This document shows positions 48,834 through 59,843 of a stretch of 64,000 nucleotides of DNA, in pieces; positions within the stretch are counted from its first letter, which is position 1, and each line of letters begins with the position of its first letter. The stretch is from CAVQCA01 sp963763115 (lineage in GTDB: Bacteria; Pseudomonadota; Gammaproteobacteria; UBA9214), in assembly GCA_963763115.1 (NCBI GenBank), contig CAVXNM010000038.1:1-64000 (forward strand), in the 5' to 3' direction. Under the pieces are notes generated by a model that did no database searches, was not told the origin of the DNA, and was given only the letters and a program-made list of their open reading frames with translations. The position numbers were made by a program, and so were the translations under genes.

Positions 48834-50210
48834 CTAGAGGGTTTTCGCCTTTTCAGCCACTTCTTCAATGCCGCCGACCATGTAGAAGGCCTGTTCCGGC
48901 AGGTGGTCGTAATCGCCGTTCATGATGCCCTTGAACCCGGCGATAGTATCCTTCAGTGATACGTACTTGCCCGAGGTGCCGGTAAAAGTTTCGGCCACGA
49001 AGAATGGTTGCGACAGGAAGCGCTGGATCTTGCGCGCGCGTGCCACGATCAGCTTGTCGTCCTCGGAAAGTTCGTCCATGCCGAGAATCGCAATGATGTC
49101 CTTGAGTTCCTTGTAACGCTGCAGCGTCCCCTGCACCTCGCGCGTCGTATCGTAATGATCCTGGCCGACCACCAGCGGATCGAGCTGGCGGCTGGTGGAA
49201 TCAAGCGGGTCCACCGCGGGATAGATACCCAGCTCGGCGATCTGCCGCGACAGCACCAAGGTGGCGTCTAGGTGCGCGAAGGTGGTCGCGGGCGACGGAT
49301 CGGTCAGGTCGTCAGCCGGCACGTACACGGCCTGAATCGAGGTGACGGAACCGGTCTTGGTCGAGGTGATGCGCTCCTGCAGCTTGCCCATCTCCTCCGC
49401 CAGTGTCGGCTGGTAACCCACGGCGGAGGGCATGCGCCCGAGCAGTGCGGAAACCTCGGTGCCCGCCAGGGTGAAACGGTAGATGTTGTCGACGAAGAAC
49501 AGCACATCGCGGCCCTCGTCGCGGAAATACTCCGCCATGGTAAGGCCGGTCAGCGCCACGCGCAGGCGGTTGCCGGGCGGCTCGTTCATCTGGCCGTAGA
49601 CCAGCGAGACCTTGTCGATGACTTTGCTTTCGGTCATCTCATGGTAGAAGTCGTTGCCTTCGCGGGTACGCTCGCCGACGCCGGCGAACACCGAGTAGCC
49701 GCTGTGCTCGGCGGCGATGTTGCGAATCAGTTCCATCAGCGCCACGGTCTTGCCCACGCCGGCGCCACCGAACAGGCCGACCTTGCCACCCTTGGCAAAC
49801 GGACAGATCAGGTCGATAACCTTGATACCGGTTTCCAGAAGCTCGACCCCCGCCGCCTGTTCTGCGAAGGTGGGAGCCGGGCGGTGTATCGGCCAGTTAG
49901 TGTCGGCGCCGATGGGTCCCTTCTCATCAACCGGCTCACCCAGCACGTTCATGATGCGTCCCAGTGTCTTCGCGCCGACGGGTACCGAGATCGGGGCGCC
50001 GGTATTGTTCGCTGTGATGCCGCGACGCAGGCCATCGGTCGATCCCATGGCGATGGTGCGCACGATACCGTCGCCCAGCTGTTGCTGCACCTCGAGGGTC
50101 AGCCCTGCGTCATTGACCTTCAGTGCATCGAACACTTTCGGCACGCTGTTGCGCGGAAACTCTACGTCAACCACGGCTCCGATGATTTCCACAATATTGC
50201 CAGCACTCAT
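48834..50210 (-). CDS. atpD: ATP synthase beta subunit
   Basis: Catalytic subunit of F1, 458 residues, with Walker A 'GGAGVGKTVALMELI', catalytic Glu in 'GVGERTREGNDFY', Walker B 'VLFFVDNIYRFT' and 'ALLGRMPSAVGYQPTLAEEMG'. All expected catalytic residues are present. It is 60 bp downstream of atpG. Confidence 0.97.
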   Translation of the reverse strand: MSAGNIVEIIGAVVDVEFPRNSVPKVFDALKVNDAGLTLEVQQQLGDGIVRTIAMGSTDGLRRGITANNTGAPISVPVGAKTLGRIMNVLGEPVDEKGPIGADTNWPIHRPAPTFAEQAAGVELLETGIKVIDLICPFAKGGKVGLFGGAGVGKTVALMELIRNIAAEHSGYSVFAGVGERTREGNDFYHEMTESKVIDKVSLVYGQMNEPPGNRLRVALTGLTMAEYFRDEGRDVLFFVDNIYRFTLAGTEVSALLGRMPSAVGYQPTLAEEMGKLQERITSTKTGSVTSIQAVYVPADDLTDPSPATTFAHLDATLVLSRQIAELGIYPAVDPLDSTSRQLDPLVVGQDHYDTTREVQGTLQRYKELKDIIAILGMDELSEDDKLIVARARKIQRFLSQPFFVAETFTGTSGKYVSLKDTIAGFKGIMNGDYDHLPEQAFYMVGGIEEVAEKAKTL

Positions 50211-50270
50211 GATGTATTCCTCTAACTGATATTTTGTCCGGGTACTGATCTAAATTCCGTACCCCTGCAA

Positions 50271-51131
50271 TCAGACCGCGGCCGCGCCGCCAACGATCTC
50301 GGAGATCTCCTGGGTAATGGCGGCCTGGCGCGCCTTGTTATGTATCAGCTGCAGCTCCTCGATCAGGCTGTCCGCATTATCCGTTGCCGACTTCATCGCG
50401 ACCATGCGTGCCGCCTGCTCGCATGCGATATTCTCCACGACGGCCTGGTAAACGAGTGATTCGATATAGCGGATCATCAGTGCGTCCATTACCGGCTTGG
50501 AATCCGGCTCGTAGATATAATCCCAGTGCGACTCGAGCTCCTTGTCATCGCTGCCCTGCAGCGGTATCAACTGTTCCAGCACCGGCTGTTGCGACATGGT
50601 GTTGATGAACTTGTTGTAGGCCACGTAGAGACGGTCGATGCGTGCGTCCTCATAGGCATCCAGCATCACCTTGACGGTCCCGATCAGCTCGATGATTAAC
50701 GGCGCATCACCCAGACCGGTGGTTGTGGCAACAATGTTACCGCCGAGACGCTTGAAAAAGGCGTTGCTCTTGCTGCCAAGCAGCGTCAGGTCGATATCGA
50801 TCCCATCGACGTGCCATTGCTTCATGGCGGTGATCACCTGTTTGAACAGGTTGATATTCAGACCGCCGCACAGACCGCGGTCGGTTGAGACGATAATCAC
50901 CCCGGTGCGTTGCACCTTCCGCTCTGCCAGGAAAGGATGGTGATATTCGGGATGCGCGCGCGCCAGATGCGAGATAACGTTCTGTATCTTCTCGGCATAG
51001 GGTCGTGTGGCCTGCATGCGCTCCTGCGCCCTGCGCATCTTGCTCGCCGCGACCATTTGCATGGCCTTGGTGATCTTCTGCGTATTCTTGATACTGGCGA
51101 TTTTAGTGCGTATTTCCTTCGCGCCGGACAT
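50271..51131 (-). CDS. atpG: ATP synthase gamma subunit
   Basis: The rotor shaft of F1, 286 residues. Both long helices are recognisable: 'EIRTKIASIKNTQKITKAMQMVAASKMRRAQERM' at the N-terminus and 'RMVAMKSATDNADSLIEELQLIHNKARQAAITQEISEIVGGAAAV' at the C-terminus, around the 'STDRGLCGGLN' segment. ATG 51131 has AAAGG upstream; the open frame to 51362 runs over atpA in a different frame. Confidence 0.95.
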   Translation of the reverse strand: MSGAKEIRTKIASIKNTQKITKAMQMVAASKMRRAQERMQATRPYAEKIQNVISHLARAHPEYHHPFLAERKVQRTGVIIVSTDRGLCGGLNINLFKQVITAMKQWHVDGIDIDLTLLGSKSNAFFKRLGGNIVATTTGLGDAPLIIELIGTVKVMLDAYEDARIDRLYVAYNKFINTMSQQPVLEQLIPLQGSDDKELESHWDYIYEPDSKPVMDALMIRYIESLVYQAVVENIACEQAARMVAMKSATDNADSLIEELQLIHNKARQAAITQEISEIVGGAAAV

Positions 51132-51165
51132 TGCTTGACCTTTCTGTGCTCGTTGTGGGAAGCCG

Positions 51166-52707
<1,542 letters not shown>

Positions 52708-52721
52708 AGCGTGTAGTCCTC

Positions 52722-53258
52722 TTAATGGCTCAGTGAATTGCCCAGGCGCTCGAGCTTGCCGCGTACCGAGCCATCGATAACCAGGTCACCGGCGCGGATG
52801 ATGGCGCCGCCCAGCAGCGTCGCATCCGTTGTAGATTCGAGTTCAATGTCGCGCCCCAGACGCTGTTTCAGCGCGGCCGTGACTGCCGCCTGCTGCGCTA
52901 CGGTGGCGGGAAACGCCGTGATGAGTTCGGCGCGGATGGACTGTTCGGCATCACGGCGCTGTATCTCGAACAGCGCCGCGATCTCCGGCAGCAGCTTCAG
53001 GCGTCGGTTCTCCGCCAGCAGGCGGATGAAATTGTGGCAGTTGTCGTCCAGCCGGTCGGCGCCGATGCCGATGAAAAGCTCGACAAGCTGTGTCTCCGTC
53101 ATGTGCGGATTATCAAACAGACCGGTCATCTCCGGATCGGCGGCGACGACCGCGAGAAACTCCAGCATGCCGGACCACTCTTTCAGGGCCTGATGCGAAT
53201 CGGCGAACAGAAACGCGGCCTGGGCGTAGGGACGCGCGATGGTGAGTATTTCAGCCAT
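52722..53258 (-). CDS. atpH: ATP synthase delta subunit
   Basis: Peripheral stalk cap linking F1 to b subunits, 178 residues, all-helical N-domain ('IARPYAQAAFLFAD') and C-terminal 'LGRDIELESTTDATLLGGAIIRAGDLVIDGSVRGKLERL'. The C-terminal glycine-rich turn is family-typical. Eleven bp after atpF. Confidence 0.94.
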   Translation of the reverse strand: MAEILTIARPYAQAAFLFADSHQALKEWSGMLEFLAVVAADPEMTGLFDNPHMTETQLVELFIGIGADRLDDNCHNFIRLLAENRRLKLLPEIAALFEIQRRDAEQSIRAELITAFPATVAQQAAVTAALKQRLGRDIELESTTDATLLGGAIIRAGDLVIDGSVRGKLERLGNSLSH

Positions 53259-53269
53259 GGCGGTATTTC

Positions 53270-53740
53270 CTAGATCTCTGCGGCCAGCCGGTTGAGCAGT
53301 TCGGCATGCACCGTCTCGTCCACCTCGCGCTGCAGCACCTTGCCGGCGCCCTGCATGGCCAGCGCGACGACCTGACCGCGCAGGTCTTCCCTGGCCCGGT
53401 TGATCTCCTGGTTGATTTCGGCGCGTGCTGCGGTCACCAGGCGGCTGCCCTCTTCCCGGGCATCGACCTTGGCCTCGTCGATGATTTCATTCGCACGCTT
53501 CTCCGCCCGACTGACTATATCGCCGGCCTGCTCCTTGGCCTCACGCAGGATTTCCATGGCGCGTTCCTCGGCCAGTTGCTTCTCGTGCTTGCCGCGCTCG
53601 GCCGCCGCAAGTCCATCGGCAATTTTCTTCTTACGCTCTTCCAGGGCATGCATGACAGGCGGCCATACGTATTTCATGCAGAACATGACGAACAGGAAAA
53701 ACGCGATCGCCTGACCAATCAGGGTGGCATTGATATTCAT
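53270..53740 (-). CDS. atpF: ATP synthase b subunit
   Basis: The peripheral stalk, 156 residues: one N-terminal membrane helix (about 5-25, 'LIGQAIAFFLFVMFCMKYVWPPVM') and a long charged coiled coil. Length equals that of E. coli b. 'MHALEERKKKIADGLAAAERGKHEKQLAEERA' starts the stalk. Confidence 0.95.
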   Translation of the reverse strand: MNINATLIGQAIAFFLFVMFCMKYVWPPVMHALEERKKKIADGLAAAERGKHEKQLAEERAMEILREAKEQAGDIVSRAEKRANEIIDEAKVDAREEGSRLVTAARAEINQEINRAREDLRGQVVALAMQGAGKVLQREVDETVHAELLNRLAAEI

Positions 53741-53776
53741 GTCAGAACCTCTGCTGGCGTAAACGATGAAACGCCG

Positions 53777-54013
53777 TCAACCACCGACCACGGCAAACAG
53801 GATGTACAGTGCGATGCCCACGGCGATCATTGGCACGGCATCGACCAGACCCATGACGATGAAGAACTGCGTACGCAGCATCGGGATCAGTTCGGGCTGG
53901 CGGGCCGCGCCCTCCAGGAAGCGTCCGCCGAGGATGCCGATACCGACCGCCGCGCCCAGCGCACCGAGGCCCATCATGAGAGCGCCTGCGATATAGAGTA
54001 AAGCGTTTTCCAT
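53777..54013 (-). CDS. atpE: ATP synthase c subunit
   Basis: Proteolipid ring subunit, 78 residues, two helices with the GXGXGXG packing region 'GLGALGAAVGIGILGG' and the ion-binding Asp in helix 2 'FFIVMGLVDAVPMIAVGIALY'. Lacking the extra Na+ ligands of sodium rings, it is likely H+-driven. Confidence 0.95.
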   Translation of the reverse strand: MENALLYIAGALMMGLGALGAAVGIGILGGRFLEGAARQPELIPMLRTQFFIVMGLVDAVPMIAVGIALYILFAVVGG

Positions 54014-54044
54014 GTTTCTCTCCTAAGTAATCAAAAATACGAGG

Positions 54045-54887
54045 TCAGTGATGTTCCTGATGCGCCATATCCAGGTACACGATGGTCAGCGTCATGAAGA
54101 TGAATGCCTGCAGCGTGATGATCAGGATATGGAAGATCGCCCAGCCGATCTGCAGCAGGCCGCCGAAGGCACCCAGCATCCAGCCCGCGCTGTACATGAG
54201 AGCGATCAGGATGAAGATCATCTCGCCGGCATACATGTTGCCGAACAGACGCAGGGATAGTGAAAGTGGTTTCGATACGAGATTGACGCCTTCCAGCAGC
54301 AGGTTGATCGGTGCGCCCAGCTTGCCGAACGGCTGGAACGCCAGTTCGCCGGCAAAACCGCCCACGCCCTTGATCTTGATGCTGTAATAGAGAATCAGGA
54401 AAAACACGCCGAAAGCCATGCCGAAGGTCGCATTGGGGTCGGCGGTCGGCACTACCCTGAGGTAGGGAATGCCTATCAAATGCGCCAGCTGCGGGAAAAA
54501 ATCCACCGCGATGAGATCCATGAAGTTCATCAGGAAGATCCAGATGAAGATGGTCAGGGCCAGCGGCGCGACGAGCGCATTCTTGCCGCTGAAGGAGCCC
54601 CTGACGCTGTCTTCGACGAACTCGACGATCCATTCGACGAAGTTCTGCAGCCCGCCCGGCACATCCGCCGTGGCCTGCCGGGCCGCCTTGCGAAAGAAAT
54701 ACAGGAACAGCACGCCGAGAGCGATGGAAAATCCCATGGTATCCAGGTGCAGGGCCCAGAAACCCATGGCTTTCGCCTCCTCGAATCCATGGGCGATGCC
54801 CCATGAACCATCCGGATGCTGACCAAAGGTCAGATTCTGCAGATGATGATGGATATACTCCGCCGATGTGAGGGTCTCAGTTGACAT
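54045..54887 (-). CDS. atpB: ATP synthase a subunit
   Basis: The proton half-channel of Fo, 280 residues with several membrane helices. The essential Arg is in 'KPLSLSLRLFGNMYAGEM'. His-rich 'EYIHHHLQNLTFGQHPDGSWGI' N-terminus and 'GWAIFHILIITLQAFIFMTLTIVYLDMAH' C-terminus are family-typical. ATG 54887 was chosen; TTG 54896 overlaps the end of atpI. Confidence 0.94.
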   Translation of the reverse strand: MSTETLTSAEYIHHHLQNLTFGQHPDGSWGIAHGFEEAKAMGFWALHLDTMGFSIALGVLFLYFFRKAARQATADVPGGLQNFVEWIVEFVEDSVRGSFSGKNALVAPLALTIFIWIFLMNFMDLIAVDFFPQLAHLIGIPYLRVVPTADPNATFGMAFGVFFLILYYSIKIKGVGGFAGELAFQPFGKLGAPINLLLEGVNLVSKPLSLSLRLFGNMYAGEMIFILIALMYSAGWMLGAFGGLLQIGWAIFHILIITLQAFIFMTLTIVYLDMAHQEHH

Positions 54888-54896
54888 GATCGTCAA

Positions 54897-55277
54897 TCAG
54901 TCCTTTTTGTTCCCGTCAGTAACAGGGCCACCTGGCCCATAATGAATCCACGTCAGCAGCGCGAACGGATCAAGCGCCAGTGCACCCAGGCCCAGCGCGA
55001 ACAGTAACGCCACGAGCAGCAGGCGTTCCAGTGCACTGCGATATAACACCCGGAGACTTTGCCGCGCATCGATGGCGCGCCCCTTATCCGTCTGGTAACG
55101 ACGCCATTCAAGCAGCAGGACATTGATGAGCGCGATCGCTCCGCCAAAACCGGCGGAACCCGCCTGAAAGCCCCCTGACACCAGGAAAAACACGACCGAG
55201 GTCAGCAACACCAGCACCAGCTGGGTTGATAAAACCATGCGGATCCGGCTTAGCAAAGACCCAGTAATCCGTCTCAA
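54897..55277 (-). CDS. atpI: ATP synthase accessory protein I
   Basis: A 126-residue, four-helix membrane protein of the UncI/AtpI family, which assists c-ring assembly. Helices at about 16-35, 42-58, 80-98 and 100-115, with 'ALINVLLLEWRRYQTDKGRAIDARQSLRVLYRSALERLLLVALLF'-like central segment. It is the first gene of the atp operon, downstream of a strong promoter. Confidence 0.85.
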   Translation of the reverse strand: MRRITGSLLSRIRMVLSTQLVLVLLTSVVFFLVSGGFQAGSAGFGGAIALINVLLLEWRRYQTDKGRAIDARQSLRVLYRSALERLLLVALLFALGLGALALDPFALLTWIHYGPGGPVTDGNKKD

Positions 55278-55367
55278 ACTCAGTATGTTACATTTTCCCC
55301 AGGACCTGCCCGGGGTTCACCACCCGCAACCTCAATGCCATGCACCGGAGCCTGTGGGCAGCGGAGC

Positions 55368-55397
55368 ATTATAAAGATGCCTGCCGGGAGGGGTCAA
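55368..55397 (-). promoter_or_regulatory. Sigma-70 promoter of the atp operon
   Basis: On the minus strand, TTGACC (55397-55392), an 18-bp spacer and TATAAT (55373-55368). The -10 is perfect. Transcription would start about 85 bp before atpI. This is the clearest sigma-70 promoter in the window. Confidence 0.75.
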
Positions 55398-55417
55398 TAA
55401 AGCCCGATCGATCCTGG

Positions 55418-56360
55418 CTACTTTATATGCTCGAGGATGCCATCGAGCTCATCCAGGCTGTTGTAGCGGATCTCCAGGCGCCCCTTGCCGCCGCTACCGT
55501 GACGTATCTGCACGCTGGCGCCCAGCCGGTCGGAGAGCCTGGCCTCCAGGCGCTGGATATCCGGATCCCTCGAGGCTCGGGCGGATGGTCTGTGCGGAAC
55601 GTCGGTACGCTGCAACTCCTGCACCAGGCGTTCGGTGGCGCGTACCGTCAGTCCCCTGGCAATCACCTGGCGTGCGGCCTCCACCTGGCGGACACCGCTC
55701 AATGCCAGCAGCGCGCGGGCATGACCCATCTCCAGCTCGCGGCGCTCGACCATGCCCTTGACCGCGTCCTCCAGGTCCAGCAGACGCAGCAGGTTGGACA
55801 CGGCCACACGGGAGCGCCCCACGGCCTGGGCGGCCTGTTCGTGGGTCATTTCGAATTCGTTCGATCAGGCGTTTCAGGGCGCGCGCTTCTTCCAGCGGAT
55901 TGAGGTTCTCACGCTGGATATTTTCGATCAGCGCGATGGCGATGGCGGCACGGTCCTCGACATCGCGGATGACCGCCGGGATCTCGTGCAATCCGGCCTG
56001 CTGGGCGGCACGCCAGCGACGCTCGCCGGCGATGATTTCGTAGCGACCGTCGCCGATACCGCGCACCACGATCGGCTGCACCACGCCCTGTTCTCTGATG
56101 GAATCGGCGAGGTTCTGCAGGGATTCGGGGTGCATGTCGACACGCGGCTGGTAGCGGCCGCGCTGGATGACATCCACAGGCAGGCTGCGCAGCGCGCCGT
56201 CGACGTCGCGGTTAACGACCGCCGCAGGCGCCGCTGCCACGGAGACCGCCGACTCCGGCCCCGCGTCCCCATCCGGCGCGCCCTCTGGTTGTGAGGGGCG
56301 TGCCGCCGGTCCGAGCAAGGCGTCCAGACCGCGACCAAGACCGCGTTTTTTTATTGCCAT
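55418..56360 (-). pseudogene. parB: Chromosome partitioning protein ParB, single-base frameshift
   Basis: ParB binds parS and is loaded by CTP. Frame 1 carries the N-terminus ('MAIKKRGLGRGLDALLG') and the ParB/Srx domain ('SIREQGVVQPIVVRGIGDGRYEIIAGERRWRAAQQAGL', 'ALIENIQRENLNPLEEARALKRLIE'). The HTH ('MTHEQAAQAVGRSRVAVSNLLRLL') and C-terminal dimerisation domain are in the next frame. Removing one base around plus-strand 55859 (sequence GAA|C|GAATTC on the coding strand) fuses them into a normal 313-residue protein. An error in the assembly is as likely as a real mutation, because parA is intact and the rest of parB is undamaged. Confidence 0.85.
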
Positions 56361-56387
56361 GTTGTCTACCGTAGGTTTCTGCAGCAA

Positions 56388-57227
56388 TCAGAAATGTGTG
56401 GGTTCCGTTCCGGCTTGCTCGGGTGGTTTCTCAGCGTGCGTTTCCGGCGGCAACTGTTCCGGCGGTTGATGCCGGCGCAGGTATTCGCCGGCCAGCGCCA
56501 GATAGGCGGCTGCCCCGCGCGAGCTGCTGTCATAGCGAAGCACCGGCAGACCATGACTCGGGGCCTCGGCGAGGCGCACGTTGCGCGGGATGATCGTGCG
56601 GTACACCTTGTCTCCGAAGTGCTGCTGCAACTGCGCCGAGACGTCGTTGGCGAGATTGTTGCGCGCGTCGAACATGGTGCGCAGCAGCCCCTCGATCTCC
56701 AGTTCGGGATTAACACTGACGCGTACCTGTTCAATGGTCTCCAGCAACGCCGACAGGCCTTCCAGCGCATAGTATTCACACTGTATCGGGATGATGACGC
56801 TGTGTGCGGCCGCCAGTGCATTGATGGTGAGCATGCTGAGCGACGGAGGGCAGTCGATTATGATGACGTCGTACTCGTTCTGCACATAGGTAAGCGCGGA
56901 GCGCAGCCGGCGCTCCCGGTCATCGCGCGCCATCAGCTCGACTTCGGCGGCCGTCAGGTCGCTATTGCCCGGCAACAGGTCGTAGCCTGCCTCTTCGGCA
57001 TAGACGATAACGTCGCGTATCGGCGCATGGCCGAGCACCAGGTCGTAACCGGTCTTGATGACAGCATGTTTGTCGCAGCCGCTGCCCATCGTGGCATTGC
57101 CCTGGGCATCCAGATCAACGAGCAGGACACGCCGTCCGGTTTGCGACAGGGAGGCGGCAAAATTCACGCTGGTCGTGGTCTTGCCTACGCCGCCTTTCTG
57201 ATTGGTAACCGCCAGTATTCTTCCCAT
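56388..57227 (-). CDS. parA: Chromosome partitioning ATPase ParA
   Basis: A 279-residue deviant-Walker ATPase that positions ParB/parS. 'NQKGGVGKTTTSVNFAASL' (deviant Walker A with the first Lys), 'LVDLDAQGNATMGSG', 'YDVIIIDCPPSLSMLTINALAAAHSVIIPIQCEYYALEGLSALL' and 'TMFDARNNLANDV' are all present. ATG 57227 has AGAGG upstream; the frame is open to 57275. It follows rsmG and precedes parB by 27 bp, as in most gammaproteobacteria. Confidence 0.95.
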   Translation of the reverse strand: MGRILAVTNQKGGVGKTTTSVNFAASLSQTGRRVLLVDLDAQGNATMGSGCDKHAVIKTGYDLVLGHAPIRDVIVYAEEAGYDLLPGNSDLTAAEVELMARDDRERRLRSALTYVQNEYDVIIIDCPPSLSMLTINALAAAHSVIIPIQCEYYALEGLSALLETIEQVRVSVNPELEIEGLLRTMFDARNNLANDVSAQLQQHFGDKVYRTIIPRNVRLAEAPSHGLPVLRYDSSSRGAAAYLALAGEYLRRHQPPEQLPPETHAEKPPEQAGTEPTHF

Positions 57228-57244
57228 GCTGCCTCTGTAAGCCG

Positions 57245-57925
57245 TCAGCCGCCGGCCGGTGTGCCCCGCATGCAAACCAGGTGGCGTTCCGCTTCAAGCC
57301 CCGGAATCGCCAGGGAGACCACCTGCTCGATCACCTCCCGGTCTTCCAGACTTTCGATCTCCGCCACCGGATAGATACCCTTCATGGCCAGAATCCTGCC
57401 CGTACCGGTGCACAGGCGCGCCGCATGCCGGTAGAGTTCACGCAGCTCGGAGAACGCACGACACATCACGCTGTCGAAACGCTCCTGCGGCTGGTAATCC
57501 TCGATGCGCGCGTGCTCAAGCGTGACATTGTCCAGTTTCAGTATGGCCAGAGTCTGCTGGACGAAGCGCAGTTTTTTGCTGCTGCTGTCCAGCAGCACGA
57601 ATTCCCGTTCCGGACAGGCGATGGCAAGCGGTATGCCCGGCAATCCCGCACCCGTCCCGATATCCAGCATCCGCCTGCCCTCAAGGTAGGGCAGAATGGA
57701 CAGGCTGTCGAGTATGTGCCGGGTGACGATTTCCGTCGGTTTGCGCACCGAGGTCAGATTATATATCCGGTTCCAGTTCATCAGCTCGGTGATGTACTCC
57801 ATCAGGCGATCGTCCCCGGCCAGGCGCTCCTCCAGTCCGAGTTCATAGATGCCATCCTCGAGCAGATCTTCCGGCTGCACGAATTTTTCCTGCTTCCCCC
57901 TGGATGTGAATCTGCGGCTGTACAT
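57245..57925 (-). CDS. rsmG: 16S rRNA (guanine-N7) methyltransferase RsmG
   Basis: Methylates G527 of 16S rRNA. A 226-residue Rossmann methyltransferase with motif I 'MLDIGTGAGLPGIPLAIACPE' (about 85-105), 'VLLDSSSKKLRFVQQTL', 'DSVMCRAFSEL' and the N-terminal 'LMEYITELMNWNRIYNLTSVRKPTEIVTRHILDSL' RNA-binding helix. It lies between mnmG and parA (17 bp), the conserved gid order. Confidence 0.94.
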   Translation of the reverse strand: MYSRRFTSRGKQEKFVQPEDLLEDGIYELGLEERLAGDDRLMEYITELMNWNRIYNLTSVRKPTEIVTRHILDSLSILPYLEGRRMLDIGTGAGLPGIPLAIACPEREFVLLDSSSKKLRFVQQTLAILKLDNVTLEHARIEDYQPQERFDSVMCRAFSELRELYRHAARLCTGTGRILAMKGIYPVAEIESLEDREVIEQVVSLAIPGLEAERHLVCMRGTPAGG

Positions 57926-57947
57926 TTAGGTCATATGTTCGATTGCA

Positions 57948-59843
57948 TCAGGCGCTTTGGCGCTCGGCATGACCCCGTTTCCTGAGGTATATCAGCAACA
58001 GTGATACGGCTGCGGGCGTGATGCCCGGAATCCGTGAAGCCTGTCCGATGGTCCGTGGCTGCAGCGCCTGCAATTTCTCGCATACCTCATTGGAAAGTCC
58101 CCGGATCGCATTGTAATCGAAATCCGCCGGCAGGGCTTGTTCCTGGTAGCGATGATGCCGACTGATCTCCGCCTGCTGTCGTTCGAGATAACCGGAATAC
58201 CTCGCCTGGATCTCGACCTGCTCGGCAACGCGCGCATCCGCCACGCCCGGACCGATGCCCTCGACCGCCATCAGATCGGCATAGCTTACATCGGGGCGGC
58301 GCAACAGGTCATGTGCGCGCTGCTCGCGCGCGAGCGGCTTCTCCAGCCGAGCGGAGAGTGCTGCGCCCGGGCCGCTGTCGGGGCGCAGCAGCAGCGCCTG
58401 CAGGCGCTGCTGCTCATTGACGATCGCGGCATGCTTGTCACTGAAAAGCCTCCAGCGATGCGCATCGACCAGGCCCAGCTCCCGCCCGTGCGGCGTGAGG
58501 CGCAGATCGGCATTGTCCTCGCGCAGCAGCAAACGGTATTCGGCACGGCTGGTGAACATCCGGTAGGGCTCGCTGGTTCCGCGCGTGATCAGGTCATCGA
58601 TCAATACCCCGATGTAGGCCTCATCGCGTCGCGGGGTCCACGGCGCCTTGCCCTGCACCTTGCGCGCCGCGTTCAAACCGGCAATCAGACCCTGTGCGGC
58701 GGCCTCTTCATAGCCGGTGGTCCCGTTGATCTGCCCTGCGAAAAACAATCCCTCGATCACCCGGGTTTCCAGGGAAGGCTGCAGGTCGCGCGGATCGAAG
58801 AAATCATATTCGATGGCATAGCCAGGACGGGTGATATGCGCGCGTTCGAACCCGGTGATGGAACGCACCAGTGCCGCCTGAACCGTATAGGACAGGCTGG
58901 TGGAGATGCCGTTGGGATAGATCTCATGAGTCGTCAGGCCTTCCGGTTCCACGAAGATCTGGTGCGAACTCTTGTCGGAAAAGCGCATCACCTTGTCTTC
59001 GATCGAGGGGCAGTAGCGCGGTCCCGTGCCCTGGATGGCGCCGGAATACAGCGGAGAATCGGACAGGCCGCCCCGGATGATGTCATGGGTGCGTTCGTTG
59101 GTGTGGGTTATATGACAGGAAATCTGTCGCGGATGATCATCCGCCGAGCCGAGGCAGGACATCACGGGTGCCGGGACATCGCCACGCTGTTCCTGCAAGC
59201 GACTGTAATCGATGGTGCGGCCGTCGATGCGAGGCGGCGTACCGGTTTTCAGCCGCCCAACCCGCAGCGGCAGTTCGCGCAGCCGCGCGGCCAGGGCGGT
59301 GGCGGGGGGATCACCGGCACGACCGCCCGCATGATTCTTCGGACCGATATGAATGCGTCCAGCGAGGAACGTCCCCACGGTCAACACCACGGCAGACGCG
59401 TGGAATCTCAATCCCATTTGCGTGATCACCCCGATAACGCGCTCGCCCGTCACCAGGAGGTCATCCACAGCCTGCTGAACTATATATAGATTGCTCTGGT
59501 TCTCCAGCGCGTTGCGTACGGCCTTTTTATACAGCAGGCGGTCCGCCTGGGCGCGGGTGGCGCGCACAGCGGGGCCCTTGCTGGCATTGAGTACACGGAA
59601 CTGGATGCCGGCGTGATCGGCGGCGCGCGCCATGAGGCCGCCGAGTGCATCGATCTCCTTGACCAAGTGACTCTTGCCGATACCGCCGATGGCCGGATTG
59701 CAACTCATCTGGCCGAGAGTTTCGACGTTGTGGGTCAGCAGCAGGGTGCTCGCGCCCAAACGAGCGGCCGCGAGCGCGGCCTCGGTTCCGGCATGACCAC
59801 CGCCGACAACAATCACATCAAAGGTTCTGTCCAGTACAGTCAT
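57948..59843 (-). CDS. mnmG: tRNA uridine-5-carboxymethylaminomethyl modification enzyme MnmG
   Basis: FAD enzyme that modifies wobble uridines with MnmE. 631 residues: dinucleotide fold 'VIVVGGGHAGTEAALAAARLG' (about 10-30), 'GTFLAGRIHIGPKNHAGGRAGDPPATALA', 'TGTPPRIDGRTIDYS', 'QINGTTGYEEAAAQGLIAGLNAA' and C-terminal 'ARYSGYLERQQAEI'. Its partner mnmE, and rpmH/rnpA/yidC/dnaA that often neighbour it, are not in the window on this side. Confidence 0.96.
   Translation of the reverse strand: MTVLDRTFDVIVVGGGHAGTEAALAAARLGASTLLLTHNVETLGQMSCNPAIGGIGKSHLVKEIDALGGLMARAADHAGIQFRVLNASKGPAVRATRAQADRLLYKKAVRNALENQSNLYIVQQAVDDLLVTGERVIGVITQMGLRFHASAVVLTVGTFLAGRIHIGPKNHAGGRAGDPPATALAARLRELPLRVGRLKTGTPPRIDGRTIDYSRLQEQRGDVPAPVMSCLGSADDHPRQISCHITHTNERTHDIIRGGLSDSPLYSGAIQGTGPRYCPSIEDKVMRFSDKSSHQIFVEPEGLTTHEIYPNGISTSLSYTVQAALVRSITGFERAHITRPGYAIEYDFFDPRDLQPSLETRVIEGLFFAGQINGTTGYEEAAAQGLIAGLNAARKVQGKAPWTPRRDEAYIGVLIDDLITRGTSEPYRMFTSRAEYRLLLREDNADLRLTPHGRELGLVDAHRWRLFSDKHAAIVNEQQRLQALLLRPDSGPGAALSARLEKPLAREQRAHDLLRRPDVSYADLMAVEGIGPGVADARVAEQVEIQARYSGYLERQQAEISRHHRYQEQALPADFDYNAIRGLSNEVCEKLQALQPRTIGQASRIPGITPAAVSLLLIYLRKRGHAERQSA

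Noticed and set aside
55300..57230. parS sites (TGTTTCACGTGAAACA) near parAB
   Set aside because: I did not find a convincing match by eye. A pattern search with two mismatches would be decisive.
58137..59489. 450-codon plus-strand open frame opposite mnmG
   Set aside because: Antisense shadow; the mnmG frame has all family motifs.
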